Made by a program: the position numbers and the translations under genes. Below, piece after piece: positions 1 through 6,186 of a DNA stretch of 6,530 bases. Numbering within the stretch: position 1 is the stretch's first letter; the number at the start of each line of letters is the position of its first letter. The notes below the pieces were generated by a model. It was not told where the DNA came from. It searched no databases and was given only the letters and a program-made list of their open reading frames with translations. Source of the stretch: Coriobacteriaceae bacterium (GTDB lineage: Bacteria; Actinomycetota; Coriobacteriia; Anaerosomatales; SLCP01); NCBI GenBank assembly GCA_003563465.1, contig PWVH01000113.1:1-6530 (forward strand), in the 5' to 3' direction.

Positions 1-47
1 CTCGAGGGTCCTCTCCCAGAAGTCCAGGAAGCCCTCGCCGAACTCAT
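1..47 (-). CDS. Possible start of a further downstream gene, cut by the window edge
   Basis: The metF stop TGA (46-44) overlaps an ATG (47-45) as ATGA, the same arrangement seen at the two preceding gene junctions. Reading from that ATG gives MSSARASWTSGRGPS, which looks poor: several third positions are A or T. A second frame that is open across the same bases reads EFGEGFLDFWERTLE, and all 15 of its codons end in G or C, as expected for a real gene here. That frame could begin inside the metF tail, for example at a GTG at 84-82, but I see no convincing ribosome-binding site there. The two readings conflict and too little sequence is present to name a product. A co-transcribed sixth gene is plausible and unproven. 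Confidence 0.3.
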   Translation of the reverse strand, partial: MSSARASWTSGRGPS

Positions 48-916
48 CCGATTCCCGCTTCAGCGATGATGCGCTCCACGGCACCGTCCACCCCGAGCGG
101 CATCACGTGCACGCCGTCGGCCACGGCGAGCAGCTCGCGAGCCTGCTCGATGGCGAGCACGATCGACTCCTCGAGAGGGTCGGTCGCTCTCTCGATCCGG
201 GCGGCTATCGCCTCGGGAATCATCAACCCCGCAAGGCGCTCGTTTACGAACCGCACGACTCTCGGGCTCTTCAGCAGCAGTATTCCAGCGATGAGCTTCA
301 CGCCGGAGGGCCGCAATTCCTCGGCGGCGCGGGCGAACTTGTCGAGATCGAACACGGCCTGCGTCTGGAAGAACATCGCACCCGCCTCGACCTTTCGTAA
401 CGCACGGTCGAGCTGGACGTCCCAGGGCTCGGCTTCGGGAAAGACCGCTGCACCAAGATAGAAACCGGTACCGCCGGCAAGCTCTCGCTCGTGCATGTCG
501 CGACCTTCGTTCATGCCCGCCGCTACCGCGAGAAGCTGCGTGGAATCCAGGTCGAACACGCCCTTGGCCTCAGGATGATCGCCGCCGCGCGGATCGTCCC
601 CGGTCACCACGAGAAGGTTCTCCAGACCGAAAGTCCACGCGGCAAGAAGGTCGGACTGGAGCGCAAGACGGTTCCGGTCGCGGCATGTCTGCTGGAATAT
701 CGGCTCGAAGCCCATTTCTAGCACCGTGCGCGAAGCGGCTAGGCTCGACAGGTGCAGTGTGGCCCCCTGATTGTCCGTCACGTTCAGCGCGTGGCACTGC
801 GGACCCAGAATCGCTATCGACTCGCGCAGGCCAGTCATGTCCGTGCCCAGAGGCGGGGCCACCTCACCGGTGATCACGAACTCGCCGCGCTCCAGCGCAT
901 CGCGAAGACGGCTCAT
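44..916 (-). CDS. metF: Methylenetetrahydrofolate reductase, MetF family
   Basis: Predicted cytoplasmic flavoprotein (FAD TIM barrel) that reduces 5,10-methylene-tetrahydrofolate to 5-methyl-tetrahydrofolate, the methyl donor for the MetH encoded in the same operon. The 290-residue length matches single-domain bacterial MetF (about 290-300). Family landmarks are visible: GEVAPP near residues 17-22 with the expected catalytic Glu at 18, NVTDN at 45-49, QTCRDRN at 76-82, VTGDDP at 104-109 and FFQTQ at 182-186 (the conserved Gln strand). The start at 916 is chosen because it follows an AAGGAGA ribosome-binding site (930-924) by 7 bases and overlaps the metV stop as ATGA. The longer in-frame extension is antisense-like and overlaps conserved metV sequence. 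Adjacent metV suggests a MetVF-type enzyme, as in acetogens, whose electron donor may be something other than NAD(P)H; the donor cannot be read from the sequence. Confidence 0.93.
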   Translation of the reverse strand: MSRLRDALERGEFVITGEVAPPLGTDMTGLRESIAILGPQCHALNVTDNQGATLHLSSLAASRTVLEMGFEPIFQQTCRDRNRLALQSDLLAAWTFGLENLLVVTGDDPRGGDHPEAKGVFDLDSTQLLAVAAGMNEGRDMHERELAGGTGFYLGAAVFPEAEPWDVQLDRALRKVEAGAMFFQTQAVFDLDKFARAAEELRPSGVKLIAGILLLKSPRVVRFVNERLAGLMIPEAIAARIERATDPLEESIVLAIEQARELLAVADGVHVMPLGVDGAVERIIAEAGIG

Positions 917-1581
917 CGGCCTGTCTCCTTGCGCCCCGCCCTGAGATTCACCGAACCCGGCTTCAGTTTCTTGCTGAAGTCTTTGGGCGCTAGCGAGCCC
1001 GACGCCACCCGCCTCTGGGCGCTCAGACGGCGCCGAATGAGCACGTGGATGCACTCGCGATCGGTCAAGACCTCGCACATGCCCTCCCACATGCCTCCGC
1101 AAGGGCCATTCAGAAGCCCTTTGGGGCACGTGGTCACCGGACATATCCCAGCGGTGAGATCCAGTACGCATTCACCACACATCTGACAGCGCTCCTCGAA
1201 GACCCCGTGGCGAACCACATTGCCGAGGAACACCGACTCCAAACCCGGAAGCACCGGCTTGTCGACGGCGTCGGCGACCGTCTGCACTCCCGCACCGCAC
1301 GACAGCACTAGAACCGCATCGGCGGTTTCGAGCGCGTCGTGATGCTTGCGCGCTGTAAGCTTGGTGTCTCCCTCATGACAAGCGACTTCGCCGATCGTCC
1401 AGCCGGCGACCTCGCGCCCGCTCTGCTCGATCGCCGCTTTGGCCTGCAGGACTTCTTCCTCTCCACCGGTCTTGGCCACCGTGGCGCACTGGCCGCAACC
1501 CATGATGAAGACTCTCCGCGCACCGATCTCTTCCAGATTCGCTTCTACGCGCGCCCAGTCTCTCGGACGGGTGATGATCAT
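913..1581 (-). CDS. metV: MetV: MTHFR C-terminal (MTHFR_C) cysteine-rich partner protein
   Basis: A 222-residue cytoplasmic protein of the family found beside metF in many anaerobes and acetogens. There MetV forms a complex with MetF and carries metal or iron-sulfur centres thought to pass electrons to the flavin. Twelve cysteines are visible. The N-terminal half has GCGQC (28-32), ACH (67-69) and SCGAG (94-98). The C-terminal half has the family signature CQMCGEC (132-138), ICPVTTCPKG (146-155), GPCGG (159-163), C169 and ECIHV (176-180). The start at 1581 follows a strong AAGGAGG site (1595-1589) by 7 bases and overlaps the metH stop as ATGA. The stop overlaps the metF start in the same way, so equal, coupled synthesis of MetV and MetF is likely. 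The tail after about 195 is basic and low in conserved residues. Family assignment is firm; cluster type and electron donor are inference. Confidence 0.9.
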   Translation of the reverse strand: MIITRPRDWARVEANLEEIGARRVFIMGCGQCATVAKTGGEEEVLQAKAAIEQSGREVAGWTIGEVACHEGDTKLTARKHHDALETADAVLVLSCGAGVQTVADAVDKPVLPGLESVFLGNVVRHGVFEERCQMCGECVLDLTAGICPVTTCPKGLLNGPCGGMWEGMCEVLTDRECIHVLIRRRLSAQRRVASGSLAPKDFSKKLKPGSVNLRAGRKETGR

Positions 1582-4076
1582 GACGAAGCCTCCTTGGCTG
1601 CCGAAACCGCTGCCCTCACGACTCGCACGCAACCCGGTGCATCGTCGGAGTATCCTGCTCCCACCATGCGAGCCCACTCTTCGGTCACCACTGCGCCGCC
1701 CACGAAGACAGCAGCATCACTTGCCGAGGAGTGTACCGCCTCGACGGTCGCTTGCATCGCCGGCAACGTAGTGGTCATGAGTGCCGAGAGGCACACGGCT
1801 TGGGCGTCGTTGTCAACAGCGTGGCCTACGACTCGCTCCGCCGGCACATCCACGCCCAGATCGTGAACGCGAAAACCCTGGCTCTCCAGGAGCGACACGC
1901 AGATATCCTTCCCGATCGAATGGATGTCGCCCTTGACGGTGGCGAACACCACAGTGCCCTCGTTCACGGCCGCCTCGGCGGCGGGCAAATGCGTCTTCGC
2001 GCGTTCGACAGCGGCCTTCATTGCCTGAGCGGCAACCATCAACTGAGGCAGGAAGACCTCGCCTCGGCCGAACGCGTCACCAAGACTCTGGATCGCCGGC
2101 GTCAACACCTCGGCGATAACCGCAGCCGGGGCGATTCCCCTCTCGACGAGCGCGTCCACCAGGCTGGGAGCGCCGTCGGCATCTCCTCGCTCGATCGCGG
2201 CTGCAAGAGCGGCTTCGGGCGCCTCTGCAGCGTCCGTTTCGGGCGCCTCTACAGGGCCTACTGCCGGCGCCTCTGCAGCGTCTGCTGCGGGCTCCGACGA
2301 GGATCCGGCCGTCTGCAACTCTTCTGCCCGAGCGCCTCCCCCTTCCACTGCAGCGACAAGCGCCACCCACCGGGCGAACTGCTCGTCGTGGCCCAGGAGC
2401 GCGTCGGCCGCCGCGGCAGAATACGCCGTCTCGAGATCGGAAGGGTTCGCTATCGCAGCGTTCAGACCTGCCGCTGCAGCCATCGCCAGAAACGTCGCGT
2501 TGAGTGTGGGGCGTCCGGGCAGGCCGTGGCTGACGTTGCTGACGCCCAGCACGGTCGCAAGTCCCAGCTCGTGCGAGACCGCCCGAAGAGCCTCCAGCGT
2601 GGTGCGCACCGCACCCGGTTCGGTGGCCGCTGTCAGCGTCAGCGTGTCGACCACGAGGTCGTCATCGCCAAGCCCGGCCTCGTAGGCCGCCTCGCACACC
2701 CGGCGCACCACCGCCAGGCGGTCCTCGGCGGTAGCCGGGATGCCGTCGTCATCGAGAGCCAGCACCACCACCGCAGCGCCGTAACGCGCCACGAGAGGCA
2801 GCACGGTCTTAATCGAGGCAGCCTCTCCGCTGACGGAGTTCACGAGCGCGCGACCCGGGTAGATGCGCAGAGCAGCTTCCAGAGCCGCTGGATCGGTCGT
2901 GTCGAGCACGAGCGGCAGGTCACTTAGCCCTGCGAGTGCCAGAACCGCCTTCGGCAACGCCTCGGCAGCGTTGACGCCGGGAGATCCCACGTTGACGTCG
3001 AGCGCATGCGCCCCGGCATGCTGCTGCTCGACCGCATACTCCCGCACGACCTCCATCGAACCGGCCTTTAGCGAGTCGGCCAGCACCGGCTTGCCGGTCG
3101 GATTGATGCGCTCGCCGATGATTGCGAGAGGTGCTCCAGCACCTATGCGTGCAAGACCTCGCGGCCCCGCGATCACCGTGCCGGCAAACCCGCTGCGACC
3201 GGTGACCACCGGCAGCTCGCTTACGGCCTCGGCGATCGCAGCGGTGAACTCCGGAGTCGATCCGCAGCACGAGCCGACCAGCGATGCACCGGCTCGAGCG
3301 AAGCGTGCGGCATAGGCGCCCATCTCTTCGGCAGTGCCCGGAAAGACCGTCCGGCCTTCTTCGAGCCGAGGCAGACCGGCGTTGGGCTGCACGAGGATCG
3401 GCAGTGCCGTGGCCTCCGCCATGGATTCCACCAGCGGAAGCATCTGCTCGGGGCCCAGCCCGCAGTTCATGCCGACGACGTCGGCTCCGGCTGCTTCGAG
3501 CACCACCGCGGCCGTCGCAGGATCGGTGCCGGACAGGTCCGTGCGACCCGAAAGCCCGAACGTCACGCTCGCGAGAATCGGTAGTTCGCAGACCGACTTT
3601 GCGGCCAGCACCGCACACCTGGCCTCGGCGATGTCGGTCATGGTCTCGACGATGATGGCGTCGGGCGCTTCGGCTGCCAGCGCTCTGACCTGCTCGGCGA
3701 ACAGTTCGAACACGTTCTCGAAGTCCGCGGAACCGAGCGGCTCGAGCACGAGTCCGGTCGGACCTACGTCGGCTAGCACGAACTCCGCACTTGCGGCGCG
3801 CGCTACGCGAACGGCTGCCCGGTTGATCTCGGTAACCCGGTCCCCAAGACCGTGAGAAACAAGCTTGGCCCGGGTGCCTCCGAACGAGTTCGTGATTACG
3901 CACTGCGCCCCGGCTTCAACGTAGGCGCGATGGATTCCCGCGACCGCATCGGGATCGGTCACGTTGAGTTCTTCGGCGCAAGGCCCTCGTGTCAAGCCCG
4001 CACGCTGCAGCATCGTGCCGAAGGCCCCGTCTACGACGAGAACCTTCTTGTCCAGACGTGTCACGATGCCGGCCAT
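1578..4076 (-). CDS. metH: Cobalamin-dependent methionine synthase lacking the reactivation domain
   Basis: Transfers the methyl group of methyl-tetrahydrofolate to homocysteine through cobalamin, giving methionine. Domains in order over 832 residues: homocysteine S-methyltransferase barrel (about 8-287; VVDGAFGTML at 14-23, zinc ligands Cys205 in GMNCG and Cys270/Cys271 in GSCCG); pterin-binding barrel (about 316-570; IGERINPTGKP at 320-330, DVNVGSPG at 360-367); an Ala/Glu/Pro linker (about 577-622); cobalamin cap helices (about 623-700); Rossmann B12 domain (about 705-828) with D717-x-H719-x-x-G722, where His719 is the lower cobalt ligand, SALMTTT at 764-770 and VGGAVVT at 792-798. The protein ends there. 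The C-terminal AdoMet-binding reactivation domain of E. coli MetH (about 1,227 residues) is absent, as in Thermotoga-type MetH. The start at 4076 fits the family N-terminus; its ribosome-binding site is modest (GGAG at 4091-4088, 11 bases away). An in-frame ATG 20 codons upstream is an alternative without a good site. A 74-base gap separates it from the ferredoxin gene. Confidence 0.95.
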   Translation of the reverse strand: MAGIVTRLDKKVLVVDGAFGTMLQRAGLTRGPCAEELNVTDPDAVAGIHRAYVEAGAQCVITNSFGGTRAKLVSHGLGDRVTEINRAAVRVARAASAEFVLADVGPTGLVLEPLGSADFENVFELFAEQVRALAAEAPDAIIVETMTDIAEARCAVLAAKSVCELPILASVTFGLSGRTDLSGTDPATAAVVLEAAGADVVGMNCGLGPEQMLPLVESMAEATALPILVQPNAGLPRLEEGRTVFPGTAEEMGAYAARFARAGASLVGSCCGSTPEFTAAIAEAVSELPVVTGRSGFAGTVIAGPRGLARIGAGAPLAIIGERINPTGKPVLADSLKAGSMEVVREYAVEQQHAGAHALDVNVGSPGVNAAEALPKAVLALAGLSDLPLVLDTTDPAALEAALRIYPGRALVNSVSGEAASIKTVLPLVARYGAAVVVLALDDDGIPATAEDRLAVVRRVCEAAYEAGLGDDDLVVDTLTLTAATEPGAVRTTLEALRAVSHELGLATVLGVSNVSHGLPGRPTLNATFLAMAAAAGLNAAIANPSDLETAYSAAAADALLGHDEQFARWVALVAAVEGGGARAEELQTAGSSSEPAADAAEAPAVGPVEAPETDAAEAPEAALAAAIERGDADGAPSLVDALVERGIAPAAVIAEVLTPAIQSLGDAFGRGEVFLPQLMVAAQAMKAAVERAKTHLPAAEAAVNEGTVVFATVKGDIHSIGKDICVSLLESQGFRVHDLGVDVPAERVVGHAVDNDAQAVCLSALMTTTLPAMQATVEAVHSSASDAAVFVGGAVVTEEWARMVGAGYSDDAPGCVRVVRAAVSAAKEASS
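2218..2289 (-). repeat. Three 24-base repeat units coding the MetH interdomain linker
   Basis: GGCGCCTCT on the plus strand recurs at 2218, 2242 and 2266, exactly 24 bases apart. The first and third copies extend identically for 17 bases (2218-2234 and 2266-2282). In the protein this gives three degenerate 8-residue units rich in Ala, Glu and Pro (about residues 596-620) between the pterin and cobalamin-cap domains. It looks like a flexible linker grown by in-frame duplication, so unit number may vary between strains. Confidence 0.7.
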
Positions 4077-4150
4077 GCCTGATCGATCTCCATCTCTTCC
4101 GAGCCGTGTCCCGGAGCTGGGCCCGAGAAACCGCATCGTAGAAGCGCATC

Positions 4151-4558
4151 CTAGAAGCGCAGTACGACGGCTCTCCGAGGACATGCGACCACGCACGCCT
4201 CACAATACACGCACTTGTCTTTGTCGAACACGAGCGTAGCGTCGGTTTCGGCCAGCGACAGCGCACCCGGGCGACACACCGCGGTGCATAGCCCGCAAGT
4301 CACGCAGAGCTCCTCGTCGAGACAGATGTCGCTAGCCGCCTCACGAACGGCCACGCCCTCGCTTTCCAGAAACGCGATTCCTGCTTCGAAAGCCTCTTTG
4401 CTGCCCGTCAGCTCGACGAGCATGCGTCCTTCCTGTTCGGGTTGGATCTGCGCTCGCAAAATGTTCGGCACCAGGTCGAAGTCCTTGACCAAGTGGTAAG
4501 TGATGGCCTTGGTCGCTTGCCGAGGAGGAAAGGTCAGGTCGATTCGTTTGCTCGGCAT
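4151..4558 (-). CDS. NIL-domain, two-[4Fe-4S] ferredoxin: predicted iron-sulfur subunit of aspartate semialdehyde sulfurtransferase
   Basis: A 135-residue cytoplasmic protein. The N-terminal part (about 4-74) resembles a NIL domain, the small ligand-binding fold also found in methionine ABC-transporter ATPases. The C-terminal part is a bacterial-type 8-Cys ferredoxin: C85-x2-C88-x2-C91-x3-C95-P and C116-x2-C119-x2-C122-x3-C126-P, enough for two [4Fe-4S] clusters, with an additional Cys79 just before. The closest characterised match I know by architecture is the Methanosarcina acetivorans MA1822 type, which works with the DUF39 protein MA1821 in homocysteine formation. Here the DUF39 gene lies immediately upstream, with only 2 bases between stop and start. 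An AGAGGAGG ribosome-binding site (4576-4569), inside the end of the upstream gene, supports the start at 4558. It probably delivers electrons or sulfur to that partner. A role in reductively reactivating MetH is an alternative I cannot exclude. Confidence 0.88.
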   Translation of the reverse strand: MPSKRIDLTFPPRQATKAITYHLVKDFDLVPNILRAQIQPEQEGRMLVELTGSKEAFEAGIAFLESEGVAVREAASDICLDEELCVTCGLCTAVCRPGALSLAETDATLVFDKDKCVYCEACVVACPRRAVVLRF

Positions 4559-4560
4559 GA

Positions 4561-5733
4561 TCAGATCGCCTCCTCTGTACGGATCTCTAATGGATTCACG
4601 CCTTGCGTGCCCGGCAGCGGTAGGCGCTGCAGCGGCGGCGCAAGTGTGAAACGCCGTTCGGCAATCCAGCGCTTGAGCTCCTCGGCAATGGCACGGGCCT
4701 TGGGCAGCGACGAGATCGGTCCGACCGGTACCTCCCTGCCGTCCACCACTATCGAGCCGCTGCGCAACTCCGCGTAGGTCACGCGGGCGAGCGCCGGACG
4801 GCTTCGCCTGGCGACCCCGTAGTCGAAGACGGTGGCGGTGATATCTGCGTCCGTGAGCGCCAAAGTCGCGGCGAGGTCTTCGTCGAGCACGGGAATCGGC
4901 ACGCCGATACCGACGAAAGTGCTGACCCCGTAAGCCGTAAACGTCGCCGCACTGAAGAACTCCGCGCTCGCCTGCTTCAGGTCGGCGATGACAGCCAGGG
5001 TGCCTGCGGGCCCGACAGGTACCCCGTTGGCGTCACGCTCCTGATTCGGATTGTGCTGAGTGCCCTCCCACACGACGTAGCCTGGAGCGCCGGCCACGAA
5101 GCAGCGCGTCCCCACCCCGATCGCCCGGTAGGCCGGGTCGTTCAGCAGAGGAGAGAGAGCACCTGCCGAGCAGTAGGTGGCGTTGGCGAAATGCGGAAGG
5201 AGCGTGCCGAGGTAAGTGTAGAGCGCACGGTCCCCAGAGTTCACCGCCACCGCGTAGTTCTGATAGGCGTTGCGAGGGTTGAACAGGTAGGCCTGATTGA
5301 GGTCCTCGAGTGTGACCCACGTGTCGATCTCGGTACGCGGATAACAGTCCGTACCCGGCCCGATCGCGCGCAGTCTCACCGCACGGCCCCGCAGAAGGTC
5401 CTCGATGACGTGCGCTCCACCGTACTCGATACCGCGGGACTTACTCGGTTCGGTCGCCCCGATGAAGGTGTCGACCGCCGCAAGTCCGCCGCTCGCCGGC
5501 ACGTCGTTAAGGGTTATCTCTCCCATCTTGATCGGTGGGTCCGAATGGCCGAAGTTCAGGAATGCCCCGCTCGAGCACATCGGACCGAAGGTACCGGTGG
5601 TCACCACGTCCACGGCTCGCGCCGCTTCCGTGACGCCCTCACCTGCAGCAAGGCCGCCGAACTCCTCGGCGGTCATCACGACCGCTTCTCCCGAAGCGAT
5701 GCGTGCGTTGATCTCTTCCCAGCTCTTGGCCAT
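4561..5733 (-). CDS. HcyBio (DUF39) protein: predicted L-aspartate semialdehyde sulfurtransferase, forms homocysteine
   Basis: Predicted to convert L-aspartate semialdehyde and a sulfide-derived sulfur to L-homocysteine, in place of the acyl-homoserine, cystathionine or direct sulfhydrylation routes. The family signature is very clear: TTGTFGPMCSSGAFLN (45-60), followed by FGHSDPPIKM (61-70). Cys53 in this motif and Cys130 (GPGTDCYPR, 125-133) fall where, as I recall, two cysteines important for the archaeal enzyme lie (near 54 and 131 in MA1821). Other landmarks are GIEYGGAHVIEDL (101-113) and GVGTRCFVAG (206-215). The length of 390 residues is the DUF39 region alone; the C-terminal CBS domains of some archaeal homologues are absent. 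The start at 5733 follows a GGAGGTG site (5747-5741) by 7 bases, directly after the leader terminator; a longer in-frame reading would translate the riboswitch. It is the first gene of the operon. Family call near certain; reaction inferred from archaeal work and this context. Confidence 0.9.
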   Translation of the reverse strand: MAKSWEEINARIASGEAVVMTAEEFGGLAAGEGVTEAARAVDVVTTGTFGPMCSSGAFLNFGHSDPPIKMGEITLNDVPASGGLAAVDTFIGATEPSKSRGIEYGGAHVIEDLLRGRAVRLRAIGPGTDCYPRTEIDTWVTLEDLNQAYLFNPRNAYQNYAVAVNSGDRALYTYLGTLLPHFANATYCSAGALSPLLNDPAYRAIGVGTRCFVAGAPGYVVWEGTQHNPNQERDANGVPVGPAGTLAVIADLKQASAEFFSAATFTAYGVSTFVGIGVPIPVLDEDLAATLALTDADITATVFDYGVARRSRPALARVTYAELRSGSIVVDGREVPVGPISSLPKARAIAEELKRWIAERRFTLAPPLQRLPLPGTQGVNPLEIRTEEAI

Positions 5734-5750
5734 CGCGTGCCACCTCCAAC

Positions 5751-5794
5751 AAAAAAGCGCTCCCGCCTGACGTCTGCCAGGGCGAGAAGCGCTT
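5751..5794 (-). terminator. Intrinsic terminator of the T-box leader
   Basis: AAGCGC (5794-5789) pairs with GCGCTT and CGCC (5784-5781) with GGCG, separated by a short part with one bulged base. The stem is closed by a loop of about 13 bases (5780-5768). Six T residues (5756-5751) follow. It lies just before the ribosome-binding site of the first gene and overlaps the antiterminator, as expected for transcription attenuation. Confidence 0.92.
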
Positions 5795-5814
5795 CGCTTC
5801 ACGCGGTACCACCC
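5779..5814 (-). promoter_or_regulatory. T-box sequence and antiterminator
   Basis: GGGTGGTACCGCG at 5814-5802 is a full match to the T-box core UGGNACCGCG. GGG and GCG can pair with CGCCCU at 5784-5779, leaving the 7-base UGGUACC bulge that captures the tRNA ACCA end. An extra hairpin, GAAGCG (5800-5795) with CGCTTC (5791-5786), caps the helix. The 3' half shares bases with the terminator, so the two structures exclude each other. Confidence 0.92.
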
Positions 5815-6020
5815 GACTTCGCGGCCCCGCTCTTGCTCGGATCGAGCAGGTGCCGCCTCTTCGAGCACGGGATCTGATATACACGCAGCGGCGGGAGGTG
5901 CGACCGCGCCAGCTCCGATGCTCTAAAGCCCTGGGTAACGGGGGCGTCCGTCCGGCATTACTAGGCGTTGCGGGCGGTTGCCGCCGACTCTCGCGCCGTT
6001 CCTCCGGATGCCTCCGGGGC

Positions 6021-6023
6021 CAT
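6021..6023 (-). promoter_or_regulatory. T-box specifier codon AUG (Met)
   Basis: AUG sits in the Stem I internal loop, after GAAC and before a purine (G6020), between the 3' strand of the CGCGGC helix (ending 6028) and the basal CCCC (6019-6016). This is the usual specifier position. The codon pairs with the CAU anticodon of tRNA-Met. The choice agrees with the T-box UGGU, whose variable U pairs with an A discriminator base, the usual base of tRNA-Met. Confidence 0.85.
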
Positions 6024-6129
6024 GTTCCGCGGCTGTTTGGACGCCGGTTCTCAGCTTCCCCGGCTCTCTGAGGTCCTACTGGGGCCGCGTACTCATCCCC
6101 ATCAAAAGCTCTGTTTGGGATTGCCGAGG

Positions 6130-6158
6130 AGTTTACGCCTGGTGCGCGCCTGAGTCAA
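6130..6158 (-). promoter_or_regulatory. Predicted sigma70-type promoter of the methionine operon
   Basis: TTGACT (6158-6153) lies exactly 17 bases before TAAACT (6135-6130). The first box matches the -35 consensus at five of six positions and the second matches TATAAT at four of six. Transcription would start near 6124-6121, about 20 bases before the first Stem I helix. It sits in the gap after the Nudix stop codon, so the operon has its own promoter. I see no convincing terminator for the Nudix gene (only a GGGC/GCCC hairpin without a U tract), so some read-through into the leader is possible. Confidence 0.75.
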
Positions 6159-6186
6159 CGAGCGGTCGGGCGTGCAAGCCCTGCCC

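Larger units (their letters stand above)
5751..6122 (-). promoter_or_regulatory. T-box riboswitch, methionine specifier (transcription attenuation)
   Basis: A tRNA-sensing leader of about 370 bases covering nearly all of the gap before the HcyBio gene. Stem I (6100-6016) can form from GGGG 6100-6097 with CCCC 6019-6016, CGCGGC 6089-6084 with GCCGCG 6033-6028, GGAC 6076-6073 with GTCC 6042-6039, and GCCGG 6064-6060 with CCGGC 6047-6043. It also carries the conserved GATGAGTA element (6097-6090) and the AGAG distal motif (6069-6066). The specifier bulge reads GAAC-AUG-G. Further helices follow: TCCGG 6008-6004 with CCGGA 5955-5951 enclosing a GGCGG/CCGCC hairpin, and a stem-III-like hairpin (5857-5821). 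The T-box sequence, antiterminator and terminator come last. Uncharged tRNA-Met should stabilise the antiterminator and allow read-through into the operon. Helices were paired by eye, not folded computationally. Confidence 0.93.

Noticed and set aside
1731..2927. Long open frame (398 codons) on the plus strand
   Set aside because: It lies antisense to conserved MetH domains, is rich in Arg, His and Ser, has no recognisable motif and no good ribosome-binding site. Long antisense frames are expected in GC-rich genes.
2920..3903. 327-codon minus-strand frame overlapping metH
   Set aside because: It is a frame-shifted reading of metH, extremely rich in Arg, Ser and Gly, with none of the conserved MetH motifs that the true frame carries.
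4139..4161. Short direct repeat (TAGAAGCGCA at 4139-4148 and 4152-4161) at the end of the ferredoxin gene
   Set aside because: Only two 10-base copies with a 13-base period, no structure or known site. Probably chance or a small duplication.
5734..5868. 45-codon N-terminal extension of the HcyBio gene
   Set aside because: It would translate the T-box, antiterminator and terminator. The start at 5733 has a strong ribosome-binding site and matches the family N-terminus.
5053..5877. Open frame of 274 codons on the plus strand
   Set aside because: It is antisense to the HcyBio gene and runs into the T-box leader. Its composition is Arg/His/Val-rich with no family features, so it is a shadow frame.
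6165..6186. GGGC/GCCC hairpin just after the Nudix stop as a possible terminator
   Set aside because: The stem is only about 4 bp and no U tract follows.
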